Assembly: GCA_024653385.1 (NCBI GenBank)
Contig: JANLFZ010000277.1
Location: 1-8,427 of the forward strand
Direction of reading: 5' to 3'
Source: Thermoguttaceae bacterium
Lineage (GTDB): Bacteria; Planctomycetota; Planctomycetia; Pirellulales; Thermoguttaceae
Length of the DNA stretch: 8,427 nucleotides
Shown piece by piece: positions 1-6,491 of the stretch (positions are counted from its first letter, which is position 1; each line of letters begins with the position of its first letter). The position numbers and the translations under genes are program-made. A model generated the notes under the pieces. That model was not told the DNA's origin. It did no database searches and saw only the letters and a program-made list of their open reading frames with translations.

Positions 1-2
1 TC

Positions 3-839
3 CTGGTGGACGGCTCGCAGGCCGACGCCGCGATCGGCCGCGAGGCGCGGCTTCGCGTGTTGGTCGTGGCGGCCGGCGGGCTGGTGCTGGTCTTTCTGGC
101 CGCGGCGTGGTGGGCGAGCTTGAGGCTGGCCGCGGCCCGCGGCCGGGCAGCCGTGCTCGAGGCCGAGGCCCGCCATCTCCGCGACCTCAGCCAGGCAGCC
201 GCCGGCCTGGCGCACGAGACCCGCAATCCGCTGGGCCTCATCCGCGGCTGGACCCAGCGACTGGCCGAATCGGAGACATCGCCCGACCGGGCGCAACGCT
301 TCCGCGCGCTGATCGAGGAGTGCGACCGCATCACCGCGAGGATCAACCATTTTCTCGCATTCGCCCGGCCCGCCAGACCCGCTTTGGGGCCGGTGGATCT
401 CGACCGGCTCTTCGACGATCTGGCCGCGGTACTCGAACCCGATCTGGCCGCCAAGGCGGTGACCCTCGATCGTCCGCGCCCGGTGCAGCCGTGTTCGGTC
501 GAGGCCGATGCCGAGTTGCTCCGCCAGGCGCTGTTCAATCTGGTGGGCAACGCGATCGGGTTTTCGCCGGCGCAGGGCGTGGTGGAAATCGCCGTGCGCG
601 GCGCGCGCGGCGGCACCTGCCGGATCGAGGTCGGCGACCGCGGCCCGGGGGTCGCCGCAGAGCACCTCCCACGGCTCTTCTCGCCCTACTTCACGACGCG
701 GCCGGGCGGCACGGGTCTGGGATTGGCCATGGTCCGGCGCATTGCCGAGGCGCACGGGTGGACCGTCGGCTACTCGCCGCGGCCCGGGGGAGGAGCGGTG
801 TTCTGGATCGACGGGATCCGTTTTCCTCACAGGTCCTGA
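3..839 (+). CDS. Sensor histidine kinase, 3' part (gene starts upstream of window)
   Basis: This is the C-terminal part of a membrane-bound two-component sensor kinase, which autophosphorylates on His and passes phosphate to the regulator encoded next. The frame is open to the left edge, so the start and any periplasmic sensor domain lie outside the window; the GTG at position 6 is probably an internal Val. In order the sequence shows one hydrophobic membrane segment (about 57-128), a short charged linker, a HisKA H-box LAHETRNPLG with the phospho-acceptor His at 213-215, and an HATPase domain. The HATPase has an N-box (FNLVGNAIGFSP, Asn at 549-551), a G1 box (GDRGPGV, near 633) and an F/G2 region (PYFTTRPGGTGLGL, ending near 725). 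All catalytic boxes appear intact. The TGA stop lies 2 nt before the regulator ATG, so the two genes are surely cotranscribed. The architecture resembles NtrB/ZraS-type kinases that partner sigma-54 activators; the stimulus cannot be told from here. Confidence 0.95.
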   Translation: MVDGSQADAAIGREARLRVLVVAAGGLVLVFLAAAWWASLRLAAARGRAAVLEAEARHLRDLSQAAAGLAHETRNPLGLIRGWTQRLAESETSPDRAQRFRALIEECDRITARINHFLAFARPARPALGPVDLDRLFDDLAAVLEPDLAAKAVTLDRPRPVQPCSVEADAELLRQALFNLVGNAIGFSPAQGVVEIAVRGARGGTCRIEVGDRGPGVAAEHLPRLFSPYFTTRPGGTGLGLAMVRRIAEAHGWTVGYSPRPGGGAVFWIDGIRFPHRS

Positions 840-841
840 CC

Positions 842-2197
842 ATGAGCCAGACGACGATCCTGATCGTCGACGACGAGGCCGCCCAGCGACGTTTGCTGGC
901 GGGGTTTGTCGAGTCGCTAGGGTATCGCGCGGCAGAGGCCGGCTCGGGCGAGGAGGCCATCGGCGCGGTGCGCCAGCGCCGGCCCGACATGGTGCTGCTC
1001 GATGTGCGGCTTCCCGGCCTCAGCGGCATCGACGTCTTGGCGGAGATCCGCAAGTTCGACGAGACGCTGCCGGTGCTGTTGATCACGGCCTTTGCCGATC
1101 TGCGCCAGGCCGTGGCGGCGATCAAGGGCGGAGCCGACGACTACCTGGCCAAGCCCATCGACCTCGACGAACTGGAAGCGGCCATTTCGGATGCGTTGGG
1201 CAAGGGCCGCCCCCCCGAGTCGCGCGGCGCCGGGGAGCCGCCGTGGACCGGCCGCCTGCCGCCAGGCTTCGTGTGCCATAGCGCGGCCATGCGGCACGTG
1301 GTCGAGACCGCGGCCGTGGTGGCCCAGTCCAACGCCCCGGTGCTGATCCTGGGGCCGAGCGGGTCGGGCAAGGAGATGATCGCCCAGTTGATCCACCTGT
1401 GGAGCCCCCGCGCCGGCGGCCCCCTCGTCGCCGCCAATTGTGCCGGCTTGCCCGAGTCGCTCATCGAAAGCGAACTGTTCGGGCATACGAAGGGGGCCTT
1501 CACCGGGGCAGGCCAGGCCCGCCAGGGCGTCTTCCGCGCGGCGCACGGCGGAACCCTCTTCCTCGACGAGATCGGCGAGATGCCGCTTCCCATCCAGCCG
1601 AAGCTGCTCCGGGCGTTGGAGTCGGGCGAGATCACGCCGGTCGGCAGCGACACCCCGGTGACGGTCGATGCCCGACTGGTGGCGGCCACCAACCGCGATC
1701 TGGCCGAGGCGGTGGCGCAGGGCCGGTTCCGCGAAGACCTCTACTACCGGATCAACGTGGTTGAGCTGGCGGTGCCGCCGCTTTGCGAACGGATCGACGA
1801 TGTGCTGCCCTTGGCCCAGCGGTTCGCCTCGGAGTTCGCCGGCTCGCCGGTCCGGATCTCGCCGCAGGCGGTCGAGTGCCTCCTGGCTTATCCTTGGCCG
1901 GGGAACGTGCGGGAGCTGCGCAACGCGATCCAACGAGCATGCCTGTTGTGCCGCGGCGACGTGATCCTGCCCGAGCATCTGCCCCCGCGGATCGCCGCAC
2001 CCGGCGCCCAAGCCGCCGCCGCGCCGGCCTCGGCCGGACGACTCTCGCAGGTCGAACAGGCGACGATCTTGGCGACGCTGGCCGAGTGCCACGGCAACCG
2101 CACCCACGCCGCCAAGAAACTCGGCATCAGCCGGCGCGCGCTGATCTACAAGCTCCGCGCCATGGAGTCCAGGACACGGCCCGATCCTCCCGCGTGA
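842..2197 (+). CDS. Sigma-54-dependent response regulator, NtrC family
   Basis: A 451-residue transcriptional activator with the full NtrC/ZraR layout. The receiver domain (about 4-118) has acidic residues D10-D11, phospho-acceptor D54, T82 and K104. The AAA+ sigma-54 activation domain (about 145-375) has Walker A GPSGSGKE (171-178), an intact GAFTGA loop (218-223) for contacting sigma-54, Walker B TLFLDEIGE (D242, E243) and arginine-finger candidates R297 and R303. After an Ala/Pro-rich linker (about 384-400) comes a Fis-type helix-turn-helix (about 403-440, HAAKKLGISRRALIYKLR). The ATG at 842 is preceded by an AGG at 831-833 and sits 2 nt after the kinase stop. The same frame is open upstream to position 107, but that stretch is shadow sequence inside the kinase gene. 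One small oddity is PPLCER, where family members nearly always have PPLRER. Phosphorylation by the upstream kinase should trigger ATP-driven promoter opening with sigma-54 RNA polymerase. The targets are unknown, so no symbol is given. Confidence 0.96.
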   Translation: MSQTTILIVDDEAAQRRLLAGFVESLGYRAAEAGSGEEAIGAVRQRRPDMVLLDVRLPGLSGIDVLAEIRKFDETLPVLLITAFADLRQAVAAIKGGADDYLAKPIDLDELEAAISDALGKGRPPESRGAGEPPWTGRLPPGFVCHSAAMRHVVETAAVVAQSNAPVLILGPSGSGKEMIAQLIHLWSPRAGGPLVAANCAGLPESLIESELFGHTKGAFTGAGQARQGVFRAAHGGTLFLDEIGEMPLPIQPKLLRALESGEITPVGSDTPVTVDARLVAATNRDLAEAVAQGRFREDLYYRINVVELAVPPLCERIDDVLPLAQRFASEFAGSPVRISPQAVECLLAYPWPGNVRELRNAIQRACLLCRGDVILPEHLPPRIAAPGAQAAAAPASAGRLSQVEQATILATLAECHGNRTHAAKKLGISRRALIYKLRAMESRTRPDPPA

Positions 2198-2221
2198 GCC
2201 CCACCGCATGCCGCGAAGCGT

Positions 2222-3553
2222 CTACCACGCCTTGGTTTGACCGGGCATCGCGACCGGATAGAACCCGTCGGCGTCGGGCAGCACGGGCGGGTCGGCATCG
2301 AGGGCGAGCTTCGCTGGCAACAGGTTCAGCTCCGACCGGACCGCCTCGTCCCACGTGACCACTCGGCCCGAGTAGACCGCCATGCGCCCCAGCACGGCCG
2401 TGAAGCTGCTGTCGGCGCCGTGGTCGCCGTCGAACACGTAGGGGCCGTCGCCGCGGATGCTGGCCTGCAAGTCGACGTGCTCCTGCTGGTACGGGTTGCG
2501 ACCCCCGAAGTCCTCCAAGAGCTGTTTCTCGGTGCGGTAGCCGGCCTTGCCCGTGCCGTACGGGCCCGAGCCGAGCGTCATCACGCCCTTGGTGCCGTGG
2601 ACGTTATCGGAGACGTGCTCCCAGCAGCCGCCGATCTGGCGGGCCTGGCAGAAGTGGCGCACGCCGTGTTCGTGCTCGTATTCGACGCAGAAGTGGTCGT
2701 AGATCTGCCCGTTGCCGCGCCCGGTGCGGACCTGCCGGCCGCCCATGCCGTTGGCCCGCACGGGATGCCCGTTCATGACCCAGTTGGCGATGTCGATCTC
2801 GTGGACCGCCTGCTCGACGATGTGGTCGCCCGAAAGCCACGTGAAGTAGCCCCAACGCCGAAGCTGCCATTCCATCTCGGTCATGTTGGCCGGTCGGCGG
2901 GAATGGTCGATGCCGCTGGGCATGTTGAAGTACGTGCGGAGGAACATCACCTCGCCCACGGCCCCGTCGCGCAGCCGGCGCATCGCCTCGAGGTAGTTCT
3001 TCTGATGCCGGCGCTGAAGGCCCACCACGACCGAGAGCTTCTTCGCTTTCGCCTGGCGGTTCGTTTCGACCAGCGAACGATAGCCCGGCGCGTCGACGCA
3101 GCAGGGCTTCTCCATGAACACGTGCTTGCCAGCCTTGACCGCCGCCGCGTACTGCATGGGCCGGAACACGGGCGGGGTGGTGAGTAGCACCACGTCGACG
3201 CCGCAGTCGATGGCCTTCTGGTACGCGTCGAATCCCGTGAACCGGCGCTCGGGCGGCACGTCGATCTTCTCCTTGATCTCGTCGATCTGGAGCAGGTTGC
3301 GAAGGCTCGATTCGAGCCGGTCGCGCAGCACGTCGGCCATCGCGACGAGCTTGACGGACCCCGAGGCCACCAGGGCGTCGCGGCAAGCCCCCGTGCCGCG
3401 CCCTCCGCACCCGATGAAGGCCAAACGCAGCACGTCGCTGCCGGCCGCGTGGACCGAACGGACCAAAGGCACCGCGGCCAGCGCCGCGCCGGCGGCGGTC
3501 TTCATGAAGGTTCGGCGGGAAGGGGCTGTGCGCGAGACTCGGGGGTCGTTCAT
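2222..3553 (-). CDS. Tat-exported Gfo/Idh/MocA family oxidoreductase
   Basis: A 443-residue NAD(P)-dependent oxidoreductase of the Gfo/Idh/MocA family, whose members act on sugars, inositols and related polyols. The N-terminus is a twin-arginine signal: SRRTFMK at 12-18, a hydrophobic Ala-rich segment, and a likely cleavage site after VHA (residue 36). The Rossmann fold follows, with dinucleotide loop GCGGRG (48-53). The family EKP motif is at 148-150 (Lys149 expected in catalysis). HEID at 251-254 supplies the usual downstream His. The rest is the alpha/beta substrate domain. The start at 3553 is chosen because AAGGA lies 7 nt upstream and the Tat signal begins there; the frame stays open to 3664 without a signal-like sequence. 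The gene is convergent with the response regulator (24-nt gap) and downstream of sodB on the same strand. Planctomycetes carry many such exported paralogues, and their substrates are mostly unknown, as here. The TAG stop is at 2222-2224. Confidence 0.93.
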   Translation of the reverse strand: MNDPRVSRTAPSRRTFMKTAAGAALAAVPLVRSVHAAGSDVLRLAFIGCGGRGTGACRDALVASGSVKLVAMADVLRDRLESSLRNLLQIDEIKEKIDVPPERRFTGFDAYQKAIDCGVDVVLLTTPPVFRPMQYAAAVKAGKHVFMEKPCCVDAPGYRSLVETNRQAKAKKLSVVVGLQRRHQKNYLEAMRRLRDGAVGEVMFLRTYFNMPSGIDHSRRPANMTEMEWQLRRWGYFTWLSGDHIVEQAVHEIDIANWVMNGHPVRANGMGGRQVRTGRGNGQIYDHFCVEYEHEHGVRHFCQARQIGGCWEHVSDNVHGTKGVMTLGSGPYGTGKAGYRTEKQLLEDFGGRNPYQQEHVDLQASIRGDGPYVFDGDHGADSSFTAVLGRMAVYSGRVVTWDEAVRSELNLLPAKLALDADPPVLPDADGFYPVAMPGQTKAW

Positions 3554-3560
3554 CGGTAGG

Positions 3561-3565
3561 TCCTT
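3561..3565 (-). promoter_or_regulatory. Ribosome binding site of the Gfo/Idh/MocA gene
   Basis: On the minus strand AAGGA sits 7 nt before the ATG at 3553. It supports this start over the longer open frame beginning at 3664, and the protein starting here begins directly with a Tat signal. Confidence 0.65.
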
Positions 3566-3597
3566 GACTGCTCGAATGCCGGGGCTACAAACCCCCA

Positions 3598-3627
3598 ATT
3601 GTTGCCCGGACACGGCCCCGATGTCAA
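3598..3627 (-). promoter_or_regulatory. Candidate sigma-70-type promoter for the Gfo/Idh/MocA gene
   Basis: Read on the minus strand, a perfect -35 box TTGACA (3627 down to 3622) is followed after 18 nt by AACAAT (3603 down to 3598), which matches the -10 consensus TATAAT at four of six positions. Transcription would start near 3591, leaving a leader of about 38 nt with the AAGGA ribosome site. It lies in the 142-nt gap after sodB, so it could give the oxidoreductase its own transcript. This is consensus matching by eye only. Confidence 0.4.
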
Positions 3628-3655
3628 CCAGTCGGCTTGGGCGCCTCGGGACTGG
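3628..3655 (-). repeat. Inverted repeat between sodB and the oxidoreductase gene
   Basis: CCAGTC at 3628-3633 and GACTGG at 3650-3655 are perfect 6-bp inverted arms separated by 16 nt. The repeat directly abuts the candidate -35 box. It could be an operator or a weak hairpin after sodB. No T-tract follows on the minus strand, so I do not call it an intrinsic terminator. Six-base arms can also arise by chance. Confidence 0.3.
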
Positions 3656-3695
3656 CGCACTCACGCCTTACCACCTTCCGGTTGTCGCGACGTCC

Positions 3696-4385
3696 TCACG
3701 CCAACCGATCGGCCGGCGTCCTCCAGTTCACCAGCTTCCAGAAGGCCTCGACGAACTTCGGGCGCGCGTTGCGGTAGTCGATGTAGTAGGCGTGTTCCCA
3801 GACGTCGCAGGTCAACAGGGGCGTGCGGCCGTCCTTGATCGGGGTGTGGGCGTTCGGCATGCCCTCGATCGTCAATCGCCCGTCCTGGCCCTGGACCAGC
3901 CATGCCCAGCCCGAGCCGAAAAGCTTCACCGCCGTGTCGGTGAACTGCTCCTGAAACTTGGCGAACGAGCCGAAGTTCTCGTCGATGGCCTTGGCGAGTT
4001 TTCCCTCGGGCCGTCCGCCGCCCTTGGGCGAAAGGCAGTGCCAGAAAAACGTGTGGTTCCACACCTGGGCCGCGTTGTTGAAGATCGGGGTGTCGAGCTT
4101 GGCCTTGCGCACGATCTGTTCGAGCGAGAGCCCTTCGAACTCGCTTGCCGGCACGAGCTTGTTGAGGTTGGCCACGTACGCGGCGTGGTGTTTGCCGTAG
4201 TGGTACTGGATGGTCTCGTGCGACATCAGCGGGGCCAGGGCGTCTTCCGGCCACGGCAGCTTCGGCAGGGTGAACGGTTCCTTGGAGGCCGCCGAGGCCG
4301 AAGCCCCGCGAAGGAACCATGGCGCGACCGCCAGTCCGGCCGCCGACGTCAGCAGGGTACGCCGCGAGAGATTTGCTGGGTTCAT
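3696..4385 (-). CDS. sodB: Superoxide dismutase, Fe type, with Tat signal peptide
   Basis: A 229-residue Fe/Mn-family superoxide dismutase that converts superoxide to oxygen and hydrogen peroxide. Metal ligands by alignment with E. coli SodB are H62 (in HYGKHH), H111 (in QVWNHTFFW), D194 and H198 (DVWEHAY). The second-sphere Tyr is Y70. Q107 within FNNAAQVWNH is the glutamine position typical of Fe-type rather than Mn-type enzymes. The core matches SodB closely through to the C-terminal FWKLVNW. The first roughly 34 residues are extra and form a twin-arginine signal (NLSRRTLL at 5-12, then a hydrophobic stretch and GASASAAS), so the enzyme is probably exported folded and metal-loaded. The ATG at 4385 is chosen for the strong GGAGGGG 6 nt upstream and the signal at the N-terminus; the frame is open further, to 4607, without coding features. 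The gene is divergent from the CxxCxxCC-hisS cluster. Confidence 0.95.
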   Translation of the reverse strand: MNPANLSRRTLLTSAAGLAVAPWFLRGASASAASKEPFTLPKLPWPEDALAPLMSHETIQYHYGKHHAAYVANLNKLVPASEFEGLSLEQIVRKAKLDTPIFNNAAQVWNHTFFWHCLSPKGGGRPEGKLAKAIDENFGSFAKFQEQFTDTAVKLFGSGWAWLVQGQDGRLTIEGMPNAHTPIKDGRTPLLTCDVWEHAYYIDYRNARPKFVEAFWKLVNWRTPADRLA

Positions 4386-4391
4386 ACGTGA

Positions 4392-4398
4392 CCCCTCC
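4392..4398 (-). promoter_or_regulatory. Ribosome binding site of sodB
   Basis: GGAGGGG on the minus strand, 6 nt before the ATG at 4385. It decides the start in favour of the form with the Tat signal over upstream in-frame positions. Confidence 0.75.
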
Positions 4399-4434
4399 AC
4401 TGGTTTGCTGTTGGCCGAAAACCGATGTGCCCAG

Positions 4435-4465
4435 GTAGAGTATGCGCAAGCGGCGGCCGAGGCAA
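4435..4465 (-). promoter_or_regulatory. Weak candidate promoter for sodB
   Basis: On the minus strand TTGCCT (4465 down to 4460) is followed after 17 nt by TACTCT. Each box matches the sigma-70 consensus at only three of six positions. This is the best pair I could find upstream of sodB in the 194-nt divergent gap (4386-4579), and it is offered as a location only. Confidence 0.2.
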
Positions 4466-4508
4466 GCCATCGCCCTGCGGTCCGGCTCGGATCGGGGGTT
4501 CTAGCCGA

Positions 4509-4537
4509 TTGCACCCCGACTCGGTATCTTGAATACT
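4509..4537 (+). promoter_or_regulatory. Candidate promoter for the CxxCxxCC-hisS cluster
   Basis: TTGCAC (4509-4514) is followed after 17 nt by AATACT (4532-4537), matching the -10 consensus at four of six positions and lying in a locally AT-richer patch of an otherwise GC-rich gap. Transcription from here would leave a leader of about 36 nt before the ATG at 4580, which has GGGGTGAG at 4563-4570 as its likely ribosome site. The -35 match is poor. Confidence 0.3.
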
Positions 4538-4579
4538 CTTGGGACTTTGCGTCGGGTTGGACGGGGTGAGATCTGAACC

Positions 4580-5110
4580 ATGACACGCGCGCGGACGGTC
4601 CGGACACTTCCTCCGGAGCATGCGAAGGCCAACGGCAAGCCCCCGGCGCCTGGGAGGTGTCCGGGTCGCCGGAAACCCCGTCGCGAGGAACTCAATCCGG
4701 GCGACAATCTCTGCGCGCATTGCTCGGCCAAGTGCTGCAAGTACTTCGCGCTGCCGATCGACACCCCGACCGAGTGGGCCGACTTCGAGTACATCCGGTG
4801 GTTCCTGTTTCACGAGCGCGCGGCGGTATTCGTGGAGAACGGCGATTGGTACCTCCTGGTCTACACGCGGTGTAAGCACCTGCGCGAGGACAATCGCTGC
4901 GCGATCTACCCGGCGCGGCCCAATGTATGCCGCGAGTACAGCACCACGAACTGCGAATACGAGGACGACTGGGTCTACGACCACTACTTCGAGACGTCGG
5001 AGCAGGTGGAGGAGTACGCCGAGGCCGTCCTTTCGCCCCGGCCCGGGCGTACGATCCGCAGCCCGAAGCCCGAGCCGCCGCGTGGCGCCTCGGCCTTGCG
5101 CGACGCCTGA
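4580..5110 (+). CDS. YkgJ-like CxxCxxCC metal-cluster protein
   Basis: A 176-residue cytoplasmic protein of the YkgJ / 'CxxCxxCC' family, annotated as putative zinc- or iron-chelating; the biochemical role is unknown. Eight conserved-looking cysteines are visible. The first cluster CAHCSAKCC has C45, C48, C52 and C53. It is followed by RCKHL (C98), RCAIYPARPNVCREY (C107, C117) and C125 in STTNCEY, the characteristic order of this family. The first 40 or so residues are basic and Pro-rich and look disordered; the tail after about 150 is also Pro/Arg-rich. No signal peptide or membrane segment is seen. The ATG is preceded at 9 nt by GGGGTGAG. The TGA stop lies 13 nt before hisS and overlaps its ribosome site, so the two are probably cotranscribed and translationally coupled. 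Family assignment is firm; function is not inferred. Confidence 0.88.
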   Translation: MTRARTVRTLPPEHAKANGKPPAPGRCPGRRKPRREELNPGDNLCAHCSAKCCKYFALPIDTPTEWADFEYIRWFLFHERAAVFVENGDWYLLVYTRCKHLREDNRCAIYPARPNVCREYSTTNCEYEDDWVYDHYFETSEQVEEYAEAVLSPRPGRTIRSPKPEPPRGASALRDA

Positions 5111-5123
5111 GGGACACGACCCC

Positions 5124-6464
5124 ATGCCCCAACACGCCAAGATCACTCCCCGAACGCTCAAGGGTTTTCGCGACTACCTGCCCGAGACCATGATCCCGCG
5201 CGAGCGGCTCATCGAGACCGCCCGCCGCGTCTACCGCTCGTACGGTTTCAGCCCCATCGATACCCCGGCCCTGGAGTACCTCGAGGTGCTCTCCGGCAAG
5301 GGAGGCGACGAGAGCGACAAGCAGCTCTACCAGTTTTGCGACCGCGACAAGCGCTGGGTGGGAATGCGGTTCGACCTGACCGTGCCGCTGGCCCGGTTCG
5401 TCGCGCAACACCTGGACGACTTGCCGATTCCCTTCAAGCGCTACCACATCGCGGCCGTGTGGCGCGGCGAGAACACGCAGCGCGGCCGCTACCGCGAGTT
5501 CGTGCAGTGCGATTTCGACACGATCGGCACGCGGTCGGCCGCCGCCGACATCGAAACGGCCCTGGTGATCTGCGACCTCTTGCGGGCGATCGGCTTCGAG
5601 GCGTTCACCCTGCGGATCAACCACCGCATGGTCCTTGCCGGACTGCTGGAGAAGCTCGGTCTGTCGGGGCAGTCGGTCGCGATTCTCCGGGCGCTCGACA
5701 AACTCGCCAAGATCGGCCCCGAGAAGGTCGCCGAGGAGATGAAGGCCACCGCCGGCACCACCGACCAGCAGACCCACGAGGTGCTCCGACTGGCCGGCAT
5801 CTCGGGCACGAACGACGAGGTGCTCGCGCAGTTGGGACCGTTGGTGGCCGGCAGCGCGACGGGAGAGGCGGGCGTGGACCGGTTGGCCGAGGTCCTGGCC
5901 GGCCTTCGGGCCGCCGGCGTGCCGGACGTACGAGTGCGGCTCGACGTGGCCATCGCCCGAGGGCTCGACTACTACACCGGCACCATCTACGAAACCTATC
6001 TCGATGCCCTGCCGGCCATCGGCAGCGTCTGCTCGGGCGGGCGCTACGACAACCTCGCCGGGCTGTTTACCAGCCACGAGTTGCCGGGCGTGGGAGCCTC
6101 GCTCGGACTGGACCGCCTGCTAGCGGCCATGGAAGAGCTTGGAATGATCGAAAAGGTCGCCACGCCCGCGCCGGTGTTCATTGCCTACTTCGACTCGACG
6201 CGGCTGCACGACTACCTGAAACTGGCCGCGGCGGTGCGCTCGGCGGGCATCGGGGTCGAGGTCTTTCCCGAGCCCAAGAAGCTCGGCCAGCAGCTCAAGT
6301 ACGCCGACCGGCGGGGCTTCCGCGTGGCCCTGATCGCCGGATCGCGGGAATTCGAGTCCGGCCGGTGCCAAGTGAAAGACCTGCAAAGCGGCGGCCAGCG
6401 CGACGTGCCCCTGGAGCCCGACGCCAAGAGCCTCGTCGCCGCCTTGCATGAAATCCTGCAATAG
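5124..6464 (+). CDS. hisS: Histidyl-tRNA synthetase
   Basis: A 446-residue class II aminoacyl-tRNA synthetase that charges tRNA-His with histidine using ATP. Motif 1 lies in about 27-55. Motif 2 (106-131) includes RYHIAAVW and RGRYREFVQCDFDTIG. The HisRS signature RGLDYYTG (279-286) carries the catalytic Arg279, and GGRYDNL follows at 305-311. Motif 3 GVGASLGLDRL (322-332) has Arg331. Residues from about 349 form the C-terminal anticodon-binding domain (KKLGQQLKYADRRG at 385-398). Motif 2 resembles eukaryotic HisRS more than the E. coli form. The start at 5124 is supported by GAGGG ending 10 nt upstream and by the conserved N-terminus (PRTLKGFRDYLP); the frame is open upstream to 4620, but that part overlaps the CxxCxxCC gene and is not HisRS-like. 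The enzyme is complete, with no missing motif seen. Confidence 0.97.
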   Translation: MPQHAKITPRTLKGFRDYLPETMIPRERLIETARRVYRSYGFSPIDTPALEYLEVLSGKGGDESDKQLYQFCDRDKRWVGMRFDLTVPLARFVAQHLDDLPIPFKRYHIAAVWRGENTQRGRYREFVQCDFDTIGTRSAAADIETALVICDLLRAIGFEAFTLRINHRMVLAGLLEKLGLSGQSVAILRALDKLAKIGPEKVAEEMKATAGTTDQQTHEVLRLAGISGTNDEVLAQLGPLVAGSATGEAGVDRLAEVLAGLRAAGVPDVRVRLDVAIARGLDYYTGTIYETYLDALPAIGSVCSGGRYDNLAGLFTSHELPGVGASLGLDRLLAAMEELGMIEKVATPAPVFIAYFDSTRLHDYLKLAAAVRSAGIGVEVFPEPKKLGQQLKYADRRGFRVALIAGSREFESGRCQVKDLQSGGQRDVPLEPDAKSLVAALHEILQ

Positions 6465-6491
6465 TCCTTCCTCCGACATCCGATATCCCTC

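Noticed and set aside
107..841. Upstream in-frame extension of the response regulator
   Set aside because: It overlaps the kinase gene almost wholly and translates to Arg/Pro-rich sequence; the receiver domain begins right at the 842 ATG.
917..2209. Long antisense open frame of 430 codons over the response regulator
   Set aside because: Its translation has no recognisable domain. The plus-strand frame encodes a complete NtrC-type protein. High GC makes stop codons rare in antisense frames.
2198..2221. Bidirectional terminator between the convergent regulator and oxidoreductase genes
   Set aside because: The 24-nt gap has no stem of useful length and no T or A run.
2237..3187. Plus-strand open frame of 316 codons opposite the oxidoreductase
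   Set aside because: His/Val/Ala-rich shadow of the minus-strand Gfo/Idh/MocA gene, with no ribosome site or domain.
3628..3655. Intrinsic terminator after sodB
   Set aside because: The stem is short with a 16-nt loop, and no T-tract follows on the minus strand, so it is kept only as an inverted repeat.
4692..6077. Antisense open frame of 461 codons over the CxxCxxCC and hisS genes
   Set aside because: A shadow of hisS, which shows every HisRS motif; the antisense product resembles nothing.
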